Below the pieces are notes generated by a model. It had not been told where the DNA came from. It saw only the letters and a list, made by a program, of their open reading frames with translations, and ran no database searches. From contig DFNH01000015.1 in assembly GCA_002375985.1 (NCBI GenBank), positions 1-64,000 of the forward strand: 64,000 nucleotides of DNA, in the 5' to 3' direction. Shown piece by piece: positions 26,261 through 35,479 of the stretch. The position numbers and the translations under genes were made by a program. The stretch comes from Firmicutes bacterium UBA3572 (GTDB lineage Bacteria; Bacillota; Desulfotomaculia; Desulfotomaculales; Desulforudaceae). How positions within the stretch are numbered: position 1 is the stretch's first letter; each line of letters opens with the position of its first letter.

Positions 26261-26457
26261 GGTTACCTCCACAAACCAGCCACCGCGGGGTTAACACGGC
26301 GGGGCGCAGGGCGGCACGTCCTTTTTCCATCACCTCCCGATGTTTACGGCCGAAATCCATATTTCCCCTGTATCCCCTATTTACCCAGCGATTCGGCTGT
26401 TTTTCGCCATTATACCTTAGCTTCTTCCGTTTTCCAGCCCGTAAATGTTGGCAAAGC

Positions 26458-26862
26458 CTAGGGTCCGTTGCCTGTCCTTCCTTTTAACACCAGGGCCAAG
26501 AGCCCGTCGACTGCCTGGGCGGCGTTGGCCGACAACCGCGCGATGTCTTCCGGACCGGCGCGGTCTACGTGCAGTCCGGCCACCACCACCACCGCCTGAT
26601 TCAGCTCCCGGGCCAGACGCGCCGCGGCCGGCCGGGCCACTTCGTCGTCCTTATGGCCGAGTACCGGCAACACGGCGACGTTGCAACTGATCCGCTCCGG
26701 GTTCTCCAGGCTCGGTCGCGGCAGCCCCAGCGCCACCGCTCCCACGTGCGGCCGCTCCCCGCCCAGGATTTCCACGATCACCCCGTCCGGCGTCACCGTA
26801 GCCGCCGCCCGGACCAGGAATCGACCCTTGCCGGCTTCTGCCTCCACCCGGCGCAAATCCAT
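26458..26862 (-). CDS. LpdD-like prenylated-flavin chaperone domain protein
   Basis: A ~134-residue protein. ILGGERPHVGAVALGLPRPSLENPE, VLPVLGHKDDEVARP and VVVVAGLHVDRAGPEDI fit the LpdD-like domain found beside UbiD-type decarboxylases and thought to help with prenylated FMN. Here no ubiD or ubiX gene is adjacent, so the role is open. I take ATG at 26862 because the open frame upstream to 26985 lacks family similarity. Confidence 0.6.
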   Translation of the reverse strand: MDLRRVEAEAGKGRFLVRAAATVTPDGVIVEILGGERPHVGAVALGLPRPSLENPERISCNVAVLPVLGHKDDEVARPAAARLARELNQAVVVVAGLHVDRAGPEDIARLSANAAQAVDGLLALVLKGRTGNGP

Positions 26863-26977
26863 TCTGTTTCCAGCCCCCAACAATCGCAAATCATAAATAT
26901 TATAGAAGGCACATGGGTATGTTAATCGGTGTCCGTAATATGGAAACACTTCACCACTCAAGGAGGGGATCAGACCA

Positions 26978-27202
26978 ATGACCATCGGTCAAAAAATGCA
27001 CCAGTGCCTGGCCAGCCTCCAGAGCGCGGCCGGCGACCTAAAGAGTTTCGCCCTGGACACCCAGGACCAAAACGCCAAAAAGATGTTCTCGGACTACGCC
27101 AACCAGCTTGAGAACATCGCGCAGGGCCTGCGCGGGCGTGTTAACTACATCGAACGGGAGGAGCCCCAGTACAAGGTGCTCGACCCCCAGCAGCAACAAT
27201 AG
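26978..27202 (+). CDS. DUF1657 sporulation-associated small protein
   Basis: A 74-residue protein with the DUF1657 pattern: KMHQCLASLQSAAGDLKSFA, DTQDQNAKKMFSDYANQLE and a final REEPQYKVLDPQ. Members are often found with spoVA genes in spore formers, but their function is unknown. GGAGG (AAGGAGGGG) lies 11-17 bases upstream of the ATG. It is alone here, followed by a terminator. Confidence 0.85.
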   Translation: MTIGQKMHQCLASLQSAAGDLKSFALDTQDQNAKKMFSDYANQLENIAQGLRGRVNYIEREEPQYKVLDPQQQQ

Positions 27203-27213
27203 TCGCACGCAAA

Positions 27214-27243
27214 CAGGGCGCCCCCACGGCGCCCTATGGTTTT
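27214..27243 (+). terminator. Terminator after the DUF1657 gene
   Basis: The stem GGGCGCC/GGCGCCC (27216-27234) with loop CCCAC is followed by TATGGTTTT. The selB stop codon lies at its far edge, so it may serve both converging genes. Confidence 0.7.
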
Positions 27244-29141
27244 ACCAGTACGCGCAGATCACCCACCCGCCTGGTGAACCGCTTCCGGTCAAAGTACGTT
27301 AACAACGGCAGGACGTACCGGCGCGAAGAACCCAGGAGATCACGGGCCTCACCCACGGACAACTCGCCGTGCTCCCGGAGAAAATCCCGAATCCGGTTCC
27401 GGGCCTCCTCCACCGCTTCCGCGTGAAAGCACCACTCCTCGTCCACCCGCACCAGCTTCCCGTGACGAATCAGGTAGTGCAGGTATTCCTGCCCTTCGGC
27501 CTCTCCGAGCTCCAGTTTTGCGCACACCTGGGCCACCGTAGGCGGCTGCATGCCGCCTTCGCGGAAGGCCGTTTCCATTCTATCCAGCAGTTGGCGCGTC
27601 TTTTCCGGCAGTTCCTCCGTACTGAATTCCTTAAGCGCCACGTTCTGGGAATACAGCGTAATCAGCCCTTTGGCGGCCAGGGACTGCAGCAAAACCTGGA
27701 ACTTGCCGGGGTTAAAAACCGCAAAGGACCGCGACCGCAGCTCCTCTTTCGGATAACCCTCCCGCAGCGGGTAGCGGCGGTGGTAGTCCTGAAGCGCGCC
27801 CAAAACGGTGCGCTTCCACTGCTCGAAATGCTCGGCGTGCGCCACCTGTACTCCGTCGGCCAGGCGCACCAACACACCCCGGCCTTCCAGCTCGTTCACC
27901 GCCGCCTGCACCCTGTCCGGATCGAGCCCGGTGGCCGCGGCAAGGTCTTCCGCGCTCTGGGGCGCTTCAATTCTCCGGCTAGCCTCTTCTACCAGTTCGT
28001 GCGGGGTGCCTTTCTCCAGGATGGCCAGCCTTTCGAGCACGGCGCTTTGAAACCGCTTGTGGCGCGGTGGGTTGGGGTCCACCACCCGTCCGCCGCCGAT
28101 GGTGTGCATGGGCGAGTAGGAGCGGATGACAAACCGGTCACCCTTGCCGGCAATGGTTTCGGTCTCCAGGTACAACTGGGCGTAGCATTCCTGTCCCGGT
28201 TCAAGTTCATCCCGGTCCAACAACAGCACCCGGCTCATGATCTCGGCCGCCCCGAGGTGCAGGCGGATCCGCGTCCGGTTTTTCAGCGCCCGCGGCGCGC
28301 CCGACAGCAACAAAAGCCGCACATCCAGGCGGCGCGTTGGTGTAAACGCCCCCACGGTGGTGACCACGTCGCCGCGCCTGATGTCCGACACGTCCACCCC
28401 GGCCAGGTTCACCGCCACCCGTTGTCCGGCACCCGCCTGCTGTACCTTCTGCTTGTGGGTCTGCAGGGAGCGTACCCGGGCCGGACGCCGGTGGGGCATG
28501 ATTTCGACGGCTTCCCCCACCCTCAAGGTGCCGGACGCCAGGGTGCCGGTGACAACCGTCCCGAACCCGACCACGGTAAACACCCGGTCCACGGGGAGGC
28601 GCGCCGCCCCCGCCGCCGTGCGTGCAGGTAGTTCGGCGGTGCAAGCAGTGATGGTTTCCAATAGTTCCGGCAGGCCGGCACCGGTCACCGCCGAAACCTT
28701 GCAGACCGGCGCCCCTTCCAGCACCGTGCCGGCCAGAAACTCACGCAGTTCTTCCTCCACCAACTCCAACCAGTCGGCCTCCACCAGGTCGATCTTGCTC
28801 AGCACCACGATCCCGCGTTCAATCCCCAAAAGCTGGATGATGTCCAGGTGCTCCCGGGTCTGGGGCATGACCCCTTCGTCGGCCGCGATCACCAGCAGCA
28901 CCAGGTCGATACCGCCGATGCCGGCCAACATGTGCTTGACGAATTTTTCGTGTCCGGGAACGTCTATGACGCCGGCGCGACGGCCGTCGGGTAGGTCCAG
29001 GTGGGCGAAACCCAATTCAATGGAGATGCCCCGCTCCTTTTCCTCCCGGAGCCGGTCCGTATCGATCCCGGTGAGCGCCTTGATGAGAGCCGTCTTGCCG
29101 TGGTCGACGTGACCCGCCGTCCCGATGACCAGGTACCTCAT
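27234..29141 (-). CDS. selB: Selenocysteine-specific elongation factor SelB
   Basis: A 635-residue EF-Tu-like GTPase that brings Sec-tRNA to UGA codons marked by a SECIS hairpin. It shows G1 GTAGHVDHGKTALIKAL, G2 ERGISIELGFA, G3 DVPGHEKFV and G4 LSKIDLV. The C-terminal ~250 residues form winged-helix domains that bind the SECIS RNA. selA overlaps its start by four bases (ATGA). Confidence 0.96.
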   Translation of the reverse strand: MRYLVIGTAGHVDHGKTALIKALTGIDTDRLREEKERGISIELGFAHLDLPDGRRAGVIDVPGHEKFVKHMLAGIGGIDLVLLVIAADEGVMPQTREHLDIIQLLGIERGIVVLSKIDLVEADWLELVEEELREFLAGTVLEGAPVCKVSAVTGAGLPELLETITACTAELPARTAAGAARLPVDRVFTVVGFGTVVTGTLASGTLRVGEAVEIMPHRRPARVRSLQTHKQKVQQAGAGQRVAVNLAGVDVSDIRRGDVVTTVGAFTPTRRLDVRLLLLSGAPRALKNRTRIRLHLGAAEIMSRVLLLDRDELEPGQECYAQLYLETETIAGKGDRFVIRSYSPMHTIGGGRVVDPNPPRHKRFQSAVLERLAILEKGTPHELVEEASRRIEAPQSAEDLAAATGLDPDRVQAAVNELEGRGVLVRLADGVQVAHAEHFEQWKRTVLGALQDYHRRYPLREGYPKEELRSRSFAVFNPGKFQVLLQSLAAKGLITLYSQNVALKEFSTEELPEKTRQLLDRMETAFREGGMQPPTVAQVCAKLELGEAEGQEYLHYLIRHGKLVRVDEEWCFHAEAVEEARNRIRDFLREHGELSVGEARDLLGSSRRYVLPLLTYFDRKRFTRRVGDLRVLVKP

Positions 29142-30562
29142 CCGCCCACCCCCAGCGCCTGGCGCAGGGCCCGGGCCAGCGCTTCATAGTCGCCGGGAAA
29201 GATGGTCCGCGGGTCCAGGCAGAAGGTGTCGTCGTGCACCCGGCCGACCACCGCCGGGTCTTGCGCGCGGAGCCGGTCTACCAGATCTTGAACGGCCAGC
29301 CCCTCCGGCCGCACCGTAACCAGGAAGGTCGGCGGCGCGGCGGTGGGTAGCGCGCCCCCGCCCACCTGCGAAACGTCCGCCGTCACTCCGACTGCGGCCC
29401 GCCCGTCCAGGGCGCCGCGCAGCAGGTCGGCCAGCTGCTTGGCCGCGGCCTCCAGGGCGCCGGTGTCTGCGGTCAGCATCCGCAGGGTCGGAATCCGCTC
29501 CAGGGCCTTTTCGGGCTCCAGGTACTCGCGTAAGGTCGCCTCCAGCGCGGCCAGGGTCATCTTGTCCACCCGCACCGCCCGGGTAAGCGGATTCTTCTTC
29601 ATTCGGTCCACCAGTTCGCGGCGCCCGATGATGATGCCGGCCTGCGGCCCGCCCAACAGTTTATCGCCGCTAAAAGTAACCACGTCCACCCCGGCGGCCA
29701 GCGTCTCCTGCACCGTCGGCTCGTACGGATAGCCGTACCGGGTGAGGTCCACCAAAAAGCCGCTCCCCAGATCGGACATCACCGGCAACCCGTATTCGGC
29801 CCCCAGAGCCACCAGTTCCGAAAGGCTGACCTCCTTGGTGAAGCCCACGATACGGTAATTCGACGCGTGGACGTGCAACAGCAGGGCCGTTTCGGGGCGA
29901 ATCGCCTCCCGGTAATCGCGGAGGTGCGTCTTGTTGGTGGCCCCCACCTCTACCAGCCGGGCACCGCTCTGGGCCATCACCTCGGGGATCCGAAAAGACC
30001 CGCCGATCTCCACCAATTGCCCCCGCGAAACGACCACCTCCCGCCCTGCGGCCAAGGTGCCCAAAGCCAACAGCACGGCCGCAGCGTTGTTGTTTACCAC
30101 CAGCGAAGCTTCCGCCCCGGTCAGTTGACGCAACAGGTCGTCCACCAGCGCGTAGCGGGAACCACGCCGCCCGGTGGCCAGGTCGAACTCCAGGTTGGTG
30201 TAACCGGCGGCCGCCATATCCACCGCCTGCCGCGCCCGCTCCGAAAGCACGGCCCGGCCCAGGTTCGTGTGCAGCACCACGCCGGTCGCGTTGATCACCC
30301 GCCGCAGCGCGGGCCGTGCCTTCTCGGTCACCGCCGTTACCGCCTCGGCGACGATCAAGGGCACCATTTCCTCCCGCGCAGCCGGCACCTTTTCCGGGTC
30401 CGCGGTGATTTTTTCCCGCCACCGCGCCATCACTTCCCGAACCGCGGCGACCACCAGCATCCGCGGGTGCGTCGAAAGCAGCGTCTCCATCGCCGGTTCC
30501 CGCAGTAACTGGTCCACCTGGGGCAGGTTGCGCAAACGTTCTCCCGGATCCGCAGACGTCAA
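29138..30562 (-). CDS. selA: L-seryl-tRNA(Sec) selenium transferase
   Basis: A 474-residue PLP enzyme that turns Ser-tRNA(Sec) into Sec-tRNA(Sec) with selenophosphate. It has RRVINATGVVLHTNLGRA, VNNNAAAVLLAL, HASNYRIVGFT and the PLP-Lys motif FSGDKLLGGPQAGII. Together with selB it shows that the organism decodes UGA as Sec. Neither selC nor selD lies in the window. Confidence 0.96.
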   Translation of the reverse strand: MTSADPGERLRNLPQVDQLLREPAMETLLSTHPRMLVVAAVREVMARWREKITADPEKVPAAREEMVPLIVAEAVTAVTEKARPALRRVINATGVVLHTNLGRAVLSERARQAVDMAAAGYTNLEFDLATGRRGSRYALVDDLLRQLTGAEASLVVNNNAAAVLLALGTLAAGREVVVSRGQLVEIGGSFRIPEVMAQSGARLVEVGATNKTHLRDYREAIRPETALLLHVHASNYRIVGFTKEVSLSELVALGAEYGLPVMSDLGSGFLVDLTRYGYPYEPTVQETLAAGVDVVTFSGDKLLGGPQAGIIIGRRELVDRMKKNPLTRAVRVDKMTLAALEATLREYLEPEKALERIPTLRMLTADTGALEAAAKQLADLLRGALDGRAAVGVTADVSQVGGGALPTAAPPTFLVTVRPEGLAVQDLVDRLRAQDPAVVGRVHDDTFCLDPRTIFPGDYEALARALRQALGVGG

Positions 30563-30608
30563 TCAAACCAACCTCCCGTCGAAAGCAAAATCCCTGCCTC
30601 CCAAGGTC

Positions 30609-31283
30609 TCACGCCCAGGTCAAACCAAACACGGCGTTGGTTATCCGGGCGTCCGCGTCCGCTTGGGCGGGCCGCCCTTCGTGCCGCACCAACAACAGCC
30701 ACTCGCCCGGTGTGAGCCCGAAGTCGGCCTTGCCGTGCATATCGGTAACGGCCAAACGTGTCCGGGGTTTGCCCTGACAATGCGCCCAAACCTGCGCCCC
30801 GGGCAGGGGCCGGCCCCGGTGCTGGACCAGCACCGTCAACTCGTCCCGCTCTGGCTTAAAAGGTACAATCTCCAGTTCCTGGGCGAAAGAACCGGGCCAG
30901 GGCTCCGTCGCGTCCACAAACACCAGGCGTTTGGCAAAATAGCAAAGCTCCACGGTGCGCGCGACCTCCTCCCCCGGGTGGGCGGCGGCCCCAGGCAGCC
31001 ACCGCCCGTCCCGGGTGACCGTGAAGAGACCCCGGTCGTACGTGGCGAGCAGGGTGTACACCCCGTGCGTGTCGGGGGTAAACGCGGCCGCCAGCGCTTG
31101 ACCGGACGCGGCCGGGCGGAGTGCTTCCGGTTCGCGGGACGGCGCCGCCACCCACCAGCGGACCCGGGCGGCCTCCGCCTGGCCGTCGGGTTCCAGGTAG
31201 TGACCGTAGTATAGGTAACACCGCACCGCCTCGCCTTTGGCCGCGGCCGGCGCACACTGAATCCAGATGTTATGCGGAGCCAT
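30609..31283 (-). CDS. DUF4198-like beta-sandwich protein
   Basis: A 224-residue protein starting APHNIWIQCAPAAAKGEAVR with YGHYLEPDGQ, and ending in a beta-sandwich-like segment LTVLVQHRGRPLPGAQVWAH with TDMHGKADFGLTPGEWLLLVRH. This resembles DUF4198, whose members are often linked to metal (nickel or cobalt) uptake. No signal peptide is visible, unlike many members. It lies between mqnC and selA on the same strand; a functional link is not evident. Confidence 0.55.
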   Translation of the reverse strand: MAPHNIWIQCAPAAAKGEAVRCYLYYGHYLEPDGQAEAARVRWWVAAPSREPEALRPAASGQALAAAFTPDTHGVYTLLATYDRGLFTVTRDGRWLPGAAAHPGEEVARTVELCYFAKRLVFVDATEPWPGSFAQELEIVPFKPERDELTVLVQHRGRPLPGAQVWAHCQGKPRTRLAVTDMHGKADFGLTPGEWLLLVRHEGRPAQADADARITNAVFGLTWA

Positions 31284-31367
31284 TTTCCAGACCTCCCATC
31301 GCCTACAGTTTACCCTTTGGCCCCGGGCTTGTACACCCTGAAAGGTATACCGGGGTACGAACCCGGC

Positions 31368-32438
31368 CTAGTATTCCCGCACGATTTCGTAAGTGGTCGT
31401 CCGCTGCGCCGGCCGGAAACCGGCGTCCCGGATCACCCGGACGATCTCGTCCAGCGGCACCCGGTACGAAGCCCCGGCGGCCCGCACCACGTTTTCCTCC
31501 AGCATGGTGCCGCCGAAGTCGTTGGCCCCGAAGGTCAGGGCGATCTGTCCCACCTTCGCCCCCTGGGTCACCCAGGAGGCCTGGATGTTGGGAAAGTTAT
31601 CCAACATCAGCCGGGACACGGCCAGGATGCGCAGGTAGTCCACGCTGCCCGCGGCGCGCCCGCCCAGGGCGGTATTGGCCGGCTGGTAGGACCAGGGAAT
31701 GAAGGCCGTGAAACCCCCGGTGCGGTCTTGTGTTTCCCGCAACCGGACCAGGTGACGGATTCTTTCGGCCGGCGTTTCCACCGTGCCGAACATCATGGTG
31801 GCCGTGGTCCGCATCCCGAGCTCATGGGCGGTGATCATCACGTCCCTCCATTCCCGCCACGAGATCTTACGCGGACTGATCAGGCGCCGCACCCGGTCCA
31901 CCAGGATTTCCGCCCCGCCCCCGGGTAACGAGTCCAACCCGGCGTCCCGCAAGTCTATTAGCAGGTCGCGCACGCTCAGCCCCTCGCGCCGGGCCAGATG
32001 GACGATCTCCGGCGGGGACAGTGAATGCACCTGGATGGCGGGGTAACGGGCCTTGATCGCCCGAAACATACCGCGGAAGTAATCGAGGTCCAGTTCGGGG
32101 TGCAGCCCGCCCTGGATCAACACCTGGGTGCCTCCCAACGCCGCCAGTTCCCCGATTTTCTCCAAAACCTGGTCGTGGGTCAGCAGGTAGGCTTCGGGCG
32201 ACCCCGGCTGGCGGTAAAAGGCGCAGAAACGGCAGGCCGAAACGCACACGTTGGTGTAGTTGATGTTGCGGTCGATCACAAAAGTGACCCGCCCTTCCGG
32301 ATGCCACCGCCGTCGCACCCGATCCGCCGCCCGGCCCAAACTCAAAAGATCGGCCGACTCCAGCAGCGCCAGGCCCTCCGACTCGGAGAGCCGCCCGCCG
32401 GACGCCGCCTTGTCCAGCAGCACCCGCGTTTCAGCCAA
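31368..32438 (-). CDS. mqnC: Cyclic dehypoxanthinyl futalosine synthase
   Basis: A 356-residue radical-SAM enzyme. NINYTNVCVSACRFCAFYR holds the CxxxCxxC cluster, and QGGLHPELDLDYF, LDSLPGGGAEIL and FGTVETPAERIRHL are MqnC-typical. It cyclises dehypoxanthinyl futalosine in the futalosine route to menaquinone. Its start overlaps the end of mqnA by eight bases. Confidence 0.93.
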   Translation of the reverse strand: MAETRVLLDKAASGGRLSESEGLALLESADLLSLGRAADRVRRRWHPEGRVTFVIDRNINYTNVCVSACRFCAFYRQPGSPEAYLLTHDQVLEKIGELAALGGTQVLIQGGLHPELDLDYFRGMFRAIKARYPAIQVHSLSPPEIVHLARREGLSVRDLLIDLRDAGLDSLPGGGAEILVDRVRRLISPRKISWREWRDVMITAHELGMRTTATMMFGTVETPAERIRHLVRLRETQDRTGGFTAFIPWSYQPANTALGGRAAGSVDYLRILAVSRLMLDNFPNIQASWVTQGAKVGQIALTFGANDFGGTMLEENVVRAAGASYRVPLDEIVRVIRDAGFRPAQRTTTYEIVREY

Positions 32439-33279
32439 CCCCTTCCCCCCAGACGGCCAACCTCACCCGTTCTTCAATCAGGCCGGTTTTGTAGGCGTAG
32501 TCGTAAAAGGTCATGAGCCCCTGCCGGTAACCGGCGTCGAAATCGTGCCGGATCAGGGTGAAATACTCCTCGATAAAGTCCCGCGGCAGGCCGGTCCGCC
32601 GCCGCGCCAGCTCCAACACCGCCGCCTGCTGTTCCCGGCCGATTTCCCGCGCCCGGTAAAGCGCGGCCACGAGCGCGGCCACTTCTTCCGGATGAGCCGC
32701 GGCGTAATCGCGGCGGACCACCCACACGGCGAACACCATCGGCAGGCCGGTGAAAGTCTTCCACACCTCGCCCAGGTCCACCGCCGCCAGGCCGGTGCCG
32801 GCCCGCGTCAGGCGCCGGTGCGCAGCCAGGGCGTCGTCGCCGATCAACAGCGCGGCGTCGGCCCGCGCGAGCATCAGTTCCAGATCGGGCGGGGTTGTCT
32901 CCCAGGCTACGTCCACGTGGTAGTAGTGCTGGAAGAGGATCTTCAAAAGCACCACCGACGTGGCCGAGGTGTCCGGCAGGCAAACCTTGCGGCCGTCCAA
33001 CTCGGTAACCGGGACCTTGCTGAACAAAAAGATACTCCCCACCCGGCCGTCGGCGCTGATGGACAGGTCGGGGACGATCAGGCAGTGCTGGGGATGCCGC
33101 GCGAACTCAATGCTGGAAAGCGGCGTCATCTCCAGACCGCCCCGCAGGAAAAGCTCGTTCAGCCGCGTGGGCGGACCCTTTACCAGTTCCACGGGCACGT
33201 CCGACAGGCCCTGCTCGAAAGCATAACAAATGGGCAGGCAGTTCAGGTAGTCCACCTGCCCCAACCGCATGGGCCTCAC
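32431..33279 (-). CDS. mqnA: Chorismate dehydratase MqnA
   Basis: A 282-residue protein with the periplasmic-binding-protein-like fold of MqnA: LGQVDYLNCLPICYAFEQG, PLSSIEFARHP and TLVALVGDD-like DAALLIGDDAL. It converts chorismate to 3-enolpyruvyl-benzoate, the first step of the futalosine pathway. It overlaps mqnE by four bases and mqnC by eight. Confidence 0.93.
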   Translation of the reverse strand: MRPMRLGQVDYLNCLPICYAFEQGLSDVPVELVKGPPTRLNELFLRGGLEMTPLSSIEFARHPQHCLIVPDLSISADGRVGSIFLFSKVPVTELDGRKVCLPDTSATSVVLLKILFQHYYHVDVAWETTPPDLELMLARADAALLIGDDALAAHRRLTRAGTGLAAVDLGEVWKTFTGLPMVFAVWVVRRDYAAAHPEEVAALVAALYRAREIGREQQAAVLELARRRTGLPRDFIEEYFTLIRHDFDAGYRQGLMTFYDYAYKTGLIEERVRLAVWGEGVG

Positions 33280-34418
33280 TGGCGAAAATCCTCCTTTAGC
33301 ACGTTGTAAAGCGTATCCCGTTCCACCGGCACCCGGCCGGCGTCCCGGATCAGGCGCCGGAGTTCCTCGCAGGGCAGCGCCTTGCCGGCGTCGGCCCCGG
33401 CGGCGTGGGTGATCCGTTCCTCCACCACGGTGCCGTCAAAGTCGTTTACCCCGAAACTCAGGGAGATCTGGGCGAGCTTCGGCCCGATCATAATCCAGTA
33501 CGCCTTGATGTGGTCGAAGTTGTCCAGCAAAAGTCGGGCCACCGCCAGTGTCTTCAGGTCGTCGTACCCGGTGGTTTGGTACCGTACGGTGGACTCCAGC
33601 CGCGTGTGCCGCCGGTGAAAGGCCAGCGGGATGAACGTTAAAAAACCCCCGGTCCGGTCCTGCAGTTCCCGGAGCCGCAACAGGTGATCCACCCGTTCTT
33701 CCAGGGTCTCCAGGTGCCCGTAGAGCATGGTGGCGTTGGTGCGCAGGCCAAGCCGGTGCGCCGCGGCGTGTACCGCCAACCAGCGTTCACCGCTGGTCTT
33801 CTTCGGGCAAATCAGTTCGCGCACCCGGGGGGCAAACACTTCGGCCCCCCCTCCGGGCAGGGCGTCCAACCCCGCCGCCCGCAGTTCGGTGAGCACCTCC
33901 TCCAGAGAGAGCCCGTGCCGTTCGGCCAGATAGTCCACCTCCACCGCCGTCAGTGCCTGGATGATCACCCCGGGCACGGCTTCGCGCAGTCGGGCGAGCA
34001 TCTTCAGGTAGTAGTCCAGGTCCAACCGCGGGTGCAGCCCCCCGACGATATGCACTTCCGAAATGCCCTGCCGCCACGACTCCCGCGCGCGGGCGACGAC
34101 TTCGTCCAGGGACATCAGGTATCCCGCCGGATCGCCGTCCTCCTTGCTAAAGGCGCAAAAGGCACAGCCGTTCACACAGATGTTGGTATGGTTAATGTGC
34201 CGGTTGACCACAAAATACACCCGGTCACCGTGCTTGCGCCGGCGTACGGCATCGGCCAGACGGCCCACGCCCAAAAGATCCGGAGAACGAAACAGGCGCA
34301 CCCCGTCCGCGAAGTCGAGACGCTCCCCCGCCGCCACCTTGGCGGCGATTTCGTGGAGCCCGGGGTCTTCAAAGAAGTCCGCGTGAATCTCTTCCACATT
34401 AAAAGCCTCCATTTCCAC
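33276..34418 (-). CDS. mqnE: Aminofutalosine synthase MqnE
   Basis: A 380-residue radical-SAM enzyme with NHTNICVNGCAFCAFSK (cluster), IVGGLHPRLDLDYYL and LDALPGGGAEVFAPRVR. It joins 3-enolpyruvyl-benzoate to SAM-derived adenosine to give aminofutalosine. It resembles MqnC through most of its length, which reflects their common origin. MqnE and not MqnC is assigned from the longer N-terminus (FEDPGLHEIAAKVAAGERLDF). Confidence 0.92.
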   Translation of the reverse strand: MEMEAFNVEEIHADFFEDPGLHEIAAKVAAGERLDFADGVRLFRSPDLLGVGRLADAVRRRKHGDRVYFVVNRHINHTNICVNGCAFCAFSKEDGDPAGYLMSLDEVVARARESWRQGISEVHIVGGLHPRLDLDYYLKMLARLREAVPGVIIQALTAVEVDYLAERHGLSLEEVLTELRAAGLDALPGGGAEVFAPRVRELICPKKTSGERWLAVHAAAHRLGLRTNATMLYGHLETLEERVDHLLRLRELQDRTGGFLTFIPLAFHRRHTRLESTVRYQTTGYDDLKTLAVARLLLDNFDHIKAYWIMIGPKLAQISLSFGVNDFDGTVVEERITHAAGADAGKALPCEELRRLIRDAGRVPVERDTLYNVLKEDFRQ

Positions 34419-34420
34419 CG

Positions 34421-34514
34421 GGGAAAAGGGGAGGGGCTACTTTTTTGATAAAGATACCCTTAAGCTCCGCGAAAACACGCCCATTTCAAAAAAGTTGCCT
34501 TACCCCTTTTTCCC
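34421..34514. repeat. Dispersed palindromic repeat, copy C
   Basis: The left arm GGGGAAAAGGGGAGGGGCTAC with TTTTTTGA pairs with TCAAAAAA and GTTGCCTTACCCCTTTTTCC. It lies between mqnP and mqnE and is the most diverged copy (GACTGGCT has become GAGGGGCT). Confidence 0.7.
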
Positions 34515-34591
34515 TTGCCTCGAAAATGCAACAAGAGCGGTGTCCGGCCGTTCTTGCGAAGTTGCCTGTACTCCTTCCCCTTCTCTTACTT

Positions 34592-35449
34592 TTAGTTAAC
34601 CAGTATATCAGCAAGCGTAAAAAACAGCATTCCCAGGCTCAGGGCCGCGTTGGCGTGGAAAAAGGCAACATTGATCCGCGCCGGGGTCAGCTCCTGCGAA
34701 ATGATGATGTGCTCGTAAGCCAGGAGCACCACCGCCAGACCGACGCCCAGGTAGTAAAAGAGCCCGAGTCCGAGCATCAGCCCCGCGACCAGGAAGAACA
34801 ACGGCGCCAACATATGAAACCCCAAGGCGATCGTCAGCGCCCGCGGGATGCCGAACCGGGCCGGGATGGAATAAAGCCCCCGCTGCCGGTCGAAATCGTA
34901 GTCCAGGCAGGCGTAAATGATGTCAAACCCGGCCACCCAGAACAGCACGCCCAAACCAAGCACAATCGGCACCGAGGAGAGGCTGTCGGAGATGGCGATC
35001 CAACCCGCCAGCGGCGTCCCGCCGAGCACCGCCCCCAGCCAAAGATGGCAGGTCCAGGTGAAGCGCTTGGTGTAGGAGTAAAACACCAGCCCCGCCACGG
35101 CCAGCGGGAAAAGCTTTACGCAAAGCGGAGTTAATTGGGTGGCCGCCAAAAACAAAAGTCCCAACGAAAGCACCACGTATACCCAAACCTCGGCCACCGA
35201 CAAAAGCCCCCGCGGTAGAGCCCGGTCGGCCGTGCGGGGGTTTTCGGCATCCAAATGGCGGTCGATAATGCGGTTTAAAGACATGGCCGCCGTGCGCGCC
35301 CCGACCATGGCCAGGGTGATCCACAACAGCTCGTGACCGGAGGGAAACCGCTGCTCTACCAGGAGCGCGCCGATGTAGGCAAAAGGAAGCGCGAATACGG
35401 TGTGTTCGAAACGGATCATCTGGGCGACAACTACCACCCGTTGCAGCAT
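34592..35449 (-). CDS. mqnP: UbiA-family prenyltransferase for menaquinone (MqnP-like)
   Basis: A 285-residue membrane protein with eight or nine helices. It has the two Asp-rich motifs of the UbiA family: NRIIDRHLDAENPRTADRALP and CLDYDFDRQRGLYSIPARFG. It attaches the polyprenyl chain to the aromatic acid. The location between mqnE and menG makes the futalosine-derived dihydroxynaphthoate the likely acceptor. Confidence 0.88.
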   Translation of the reverse strand: MLQRVVVVAQMIRFEHTVFALPFAYIGALLVEQRFPSGHELLWITLAMVGARTAAMSLNRIIDRHLDAENPRTADRALPRGLLSVAEVWVYVVLSLGLLFLAATQLTPLCVKLFPLAVAGLVFYSYTKRFTWTCHLWLGAVLGGTPLAGWIAISDSLSSVPIVLGLGVLFWVAGFDIIYACLDYDFDRQRGLYSIPARFGIPRALTIALGFHMLAPLFFLVAGLMLGLGLFYYLGVGLAVVLLAYEHIIISQELTPARINVAFFHANAALSLGMLFFTLADILVN

Positions 35450-35479
35450 ACGCTCCGCTCCCCAATAAAACGCCAGTTT

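Noticed and set aside
26273..26457. c-di-AMP riboswitch ahead of the LysM hydrolase gene
   Set aside because: Such genes often have one, but the conserved ydaO motif blocks could not be found in this 185-bp region.
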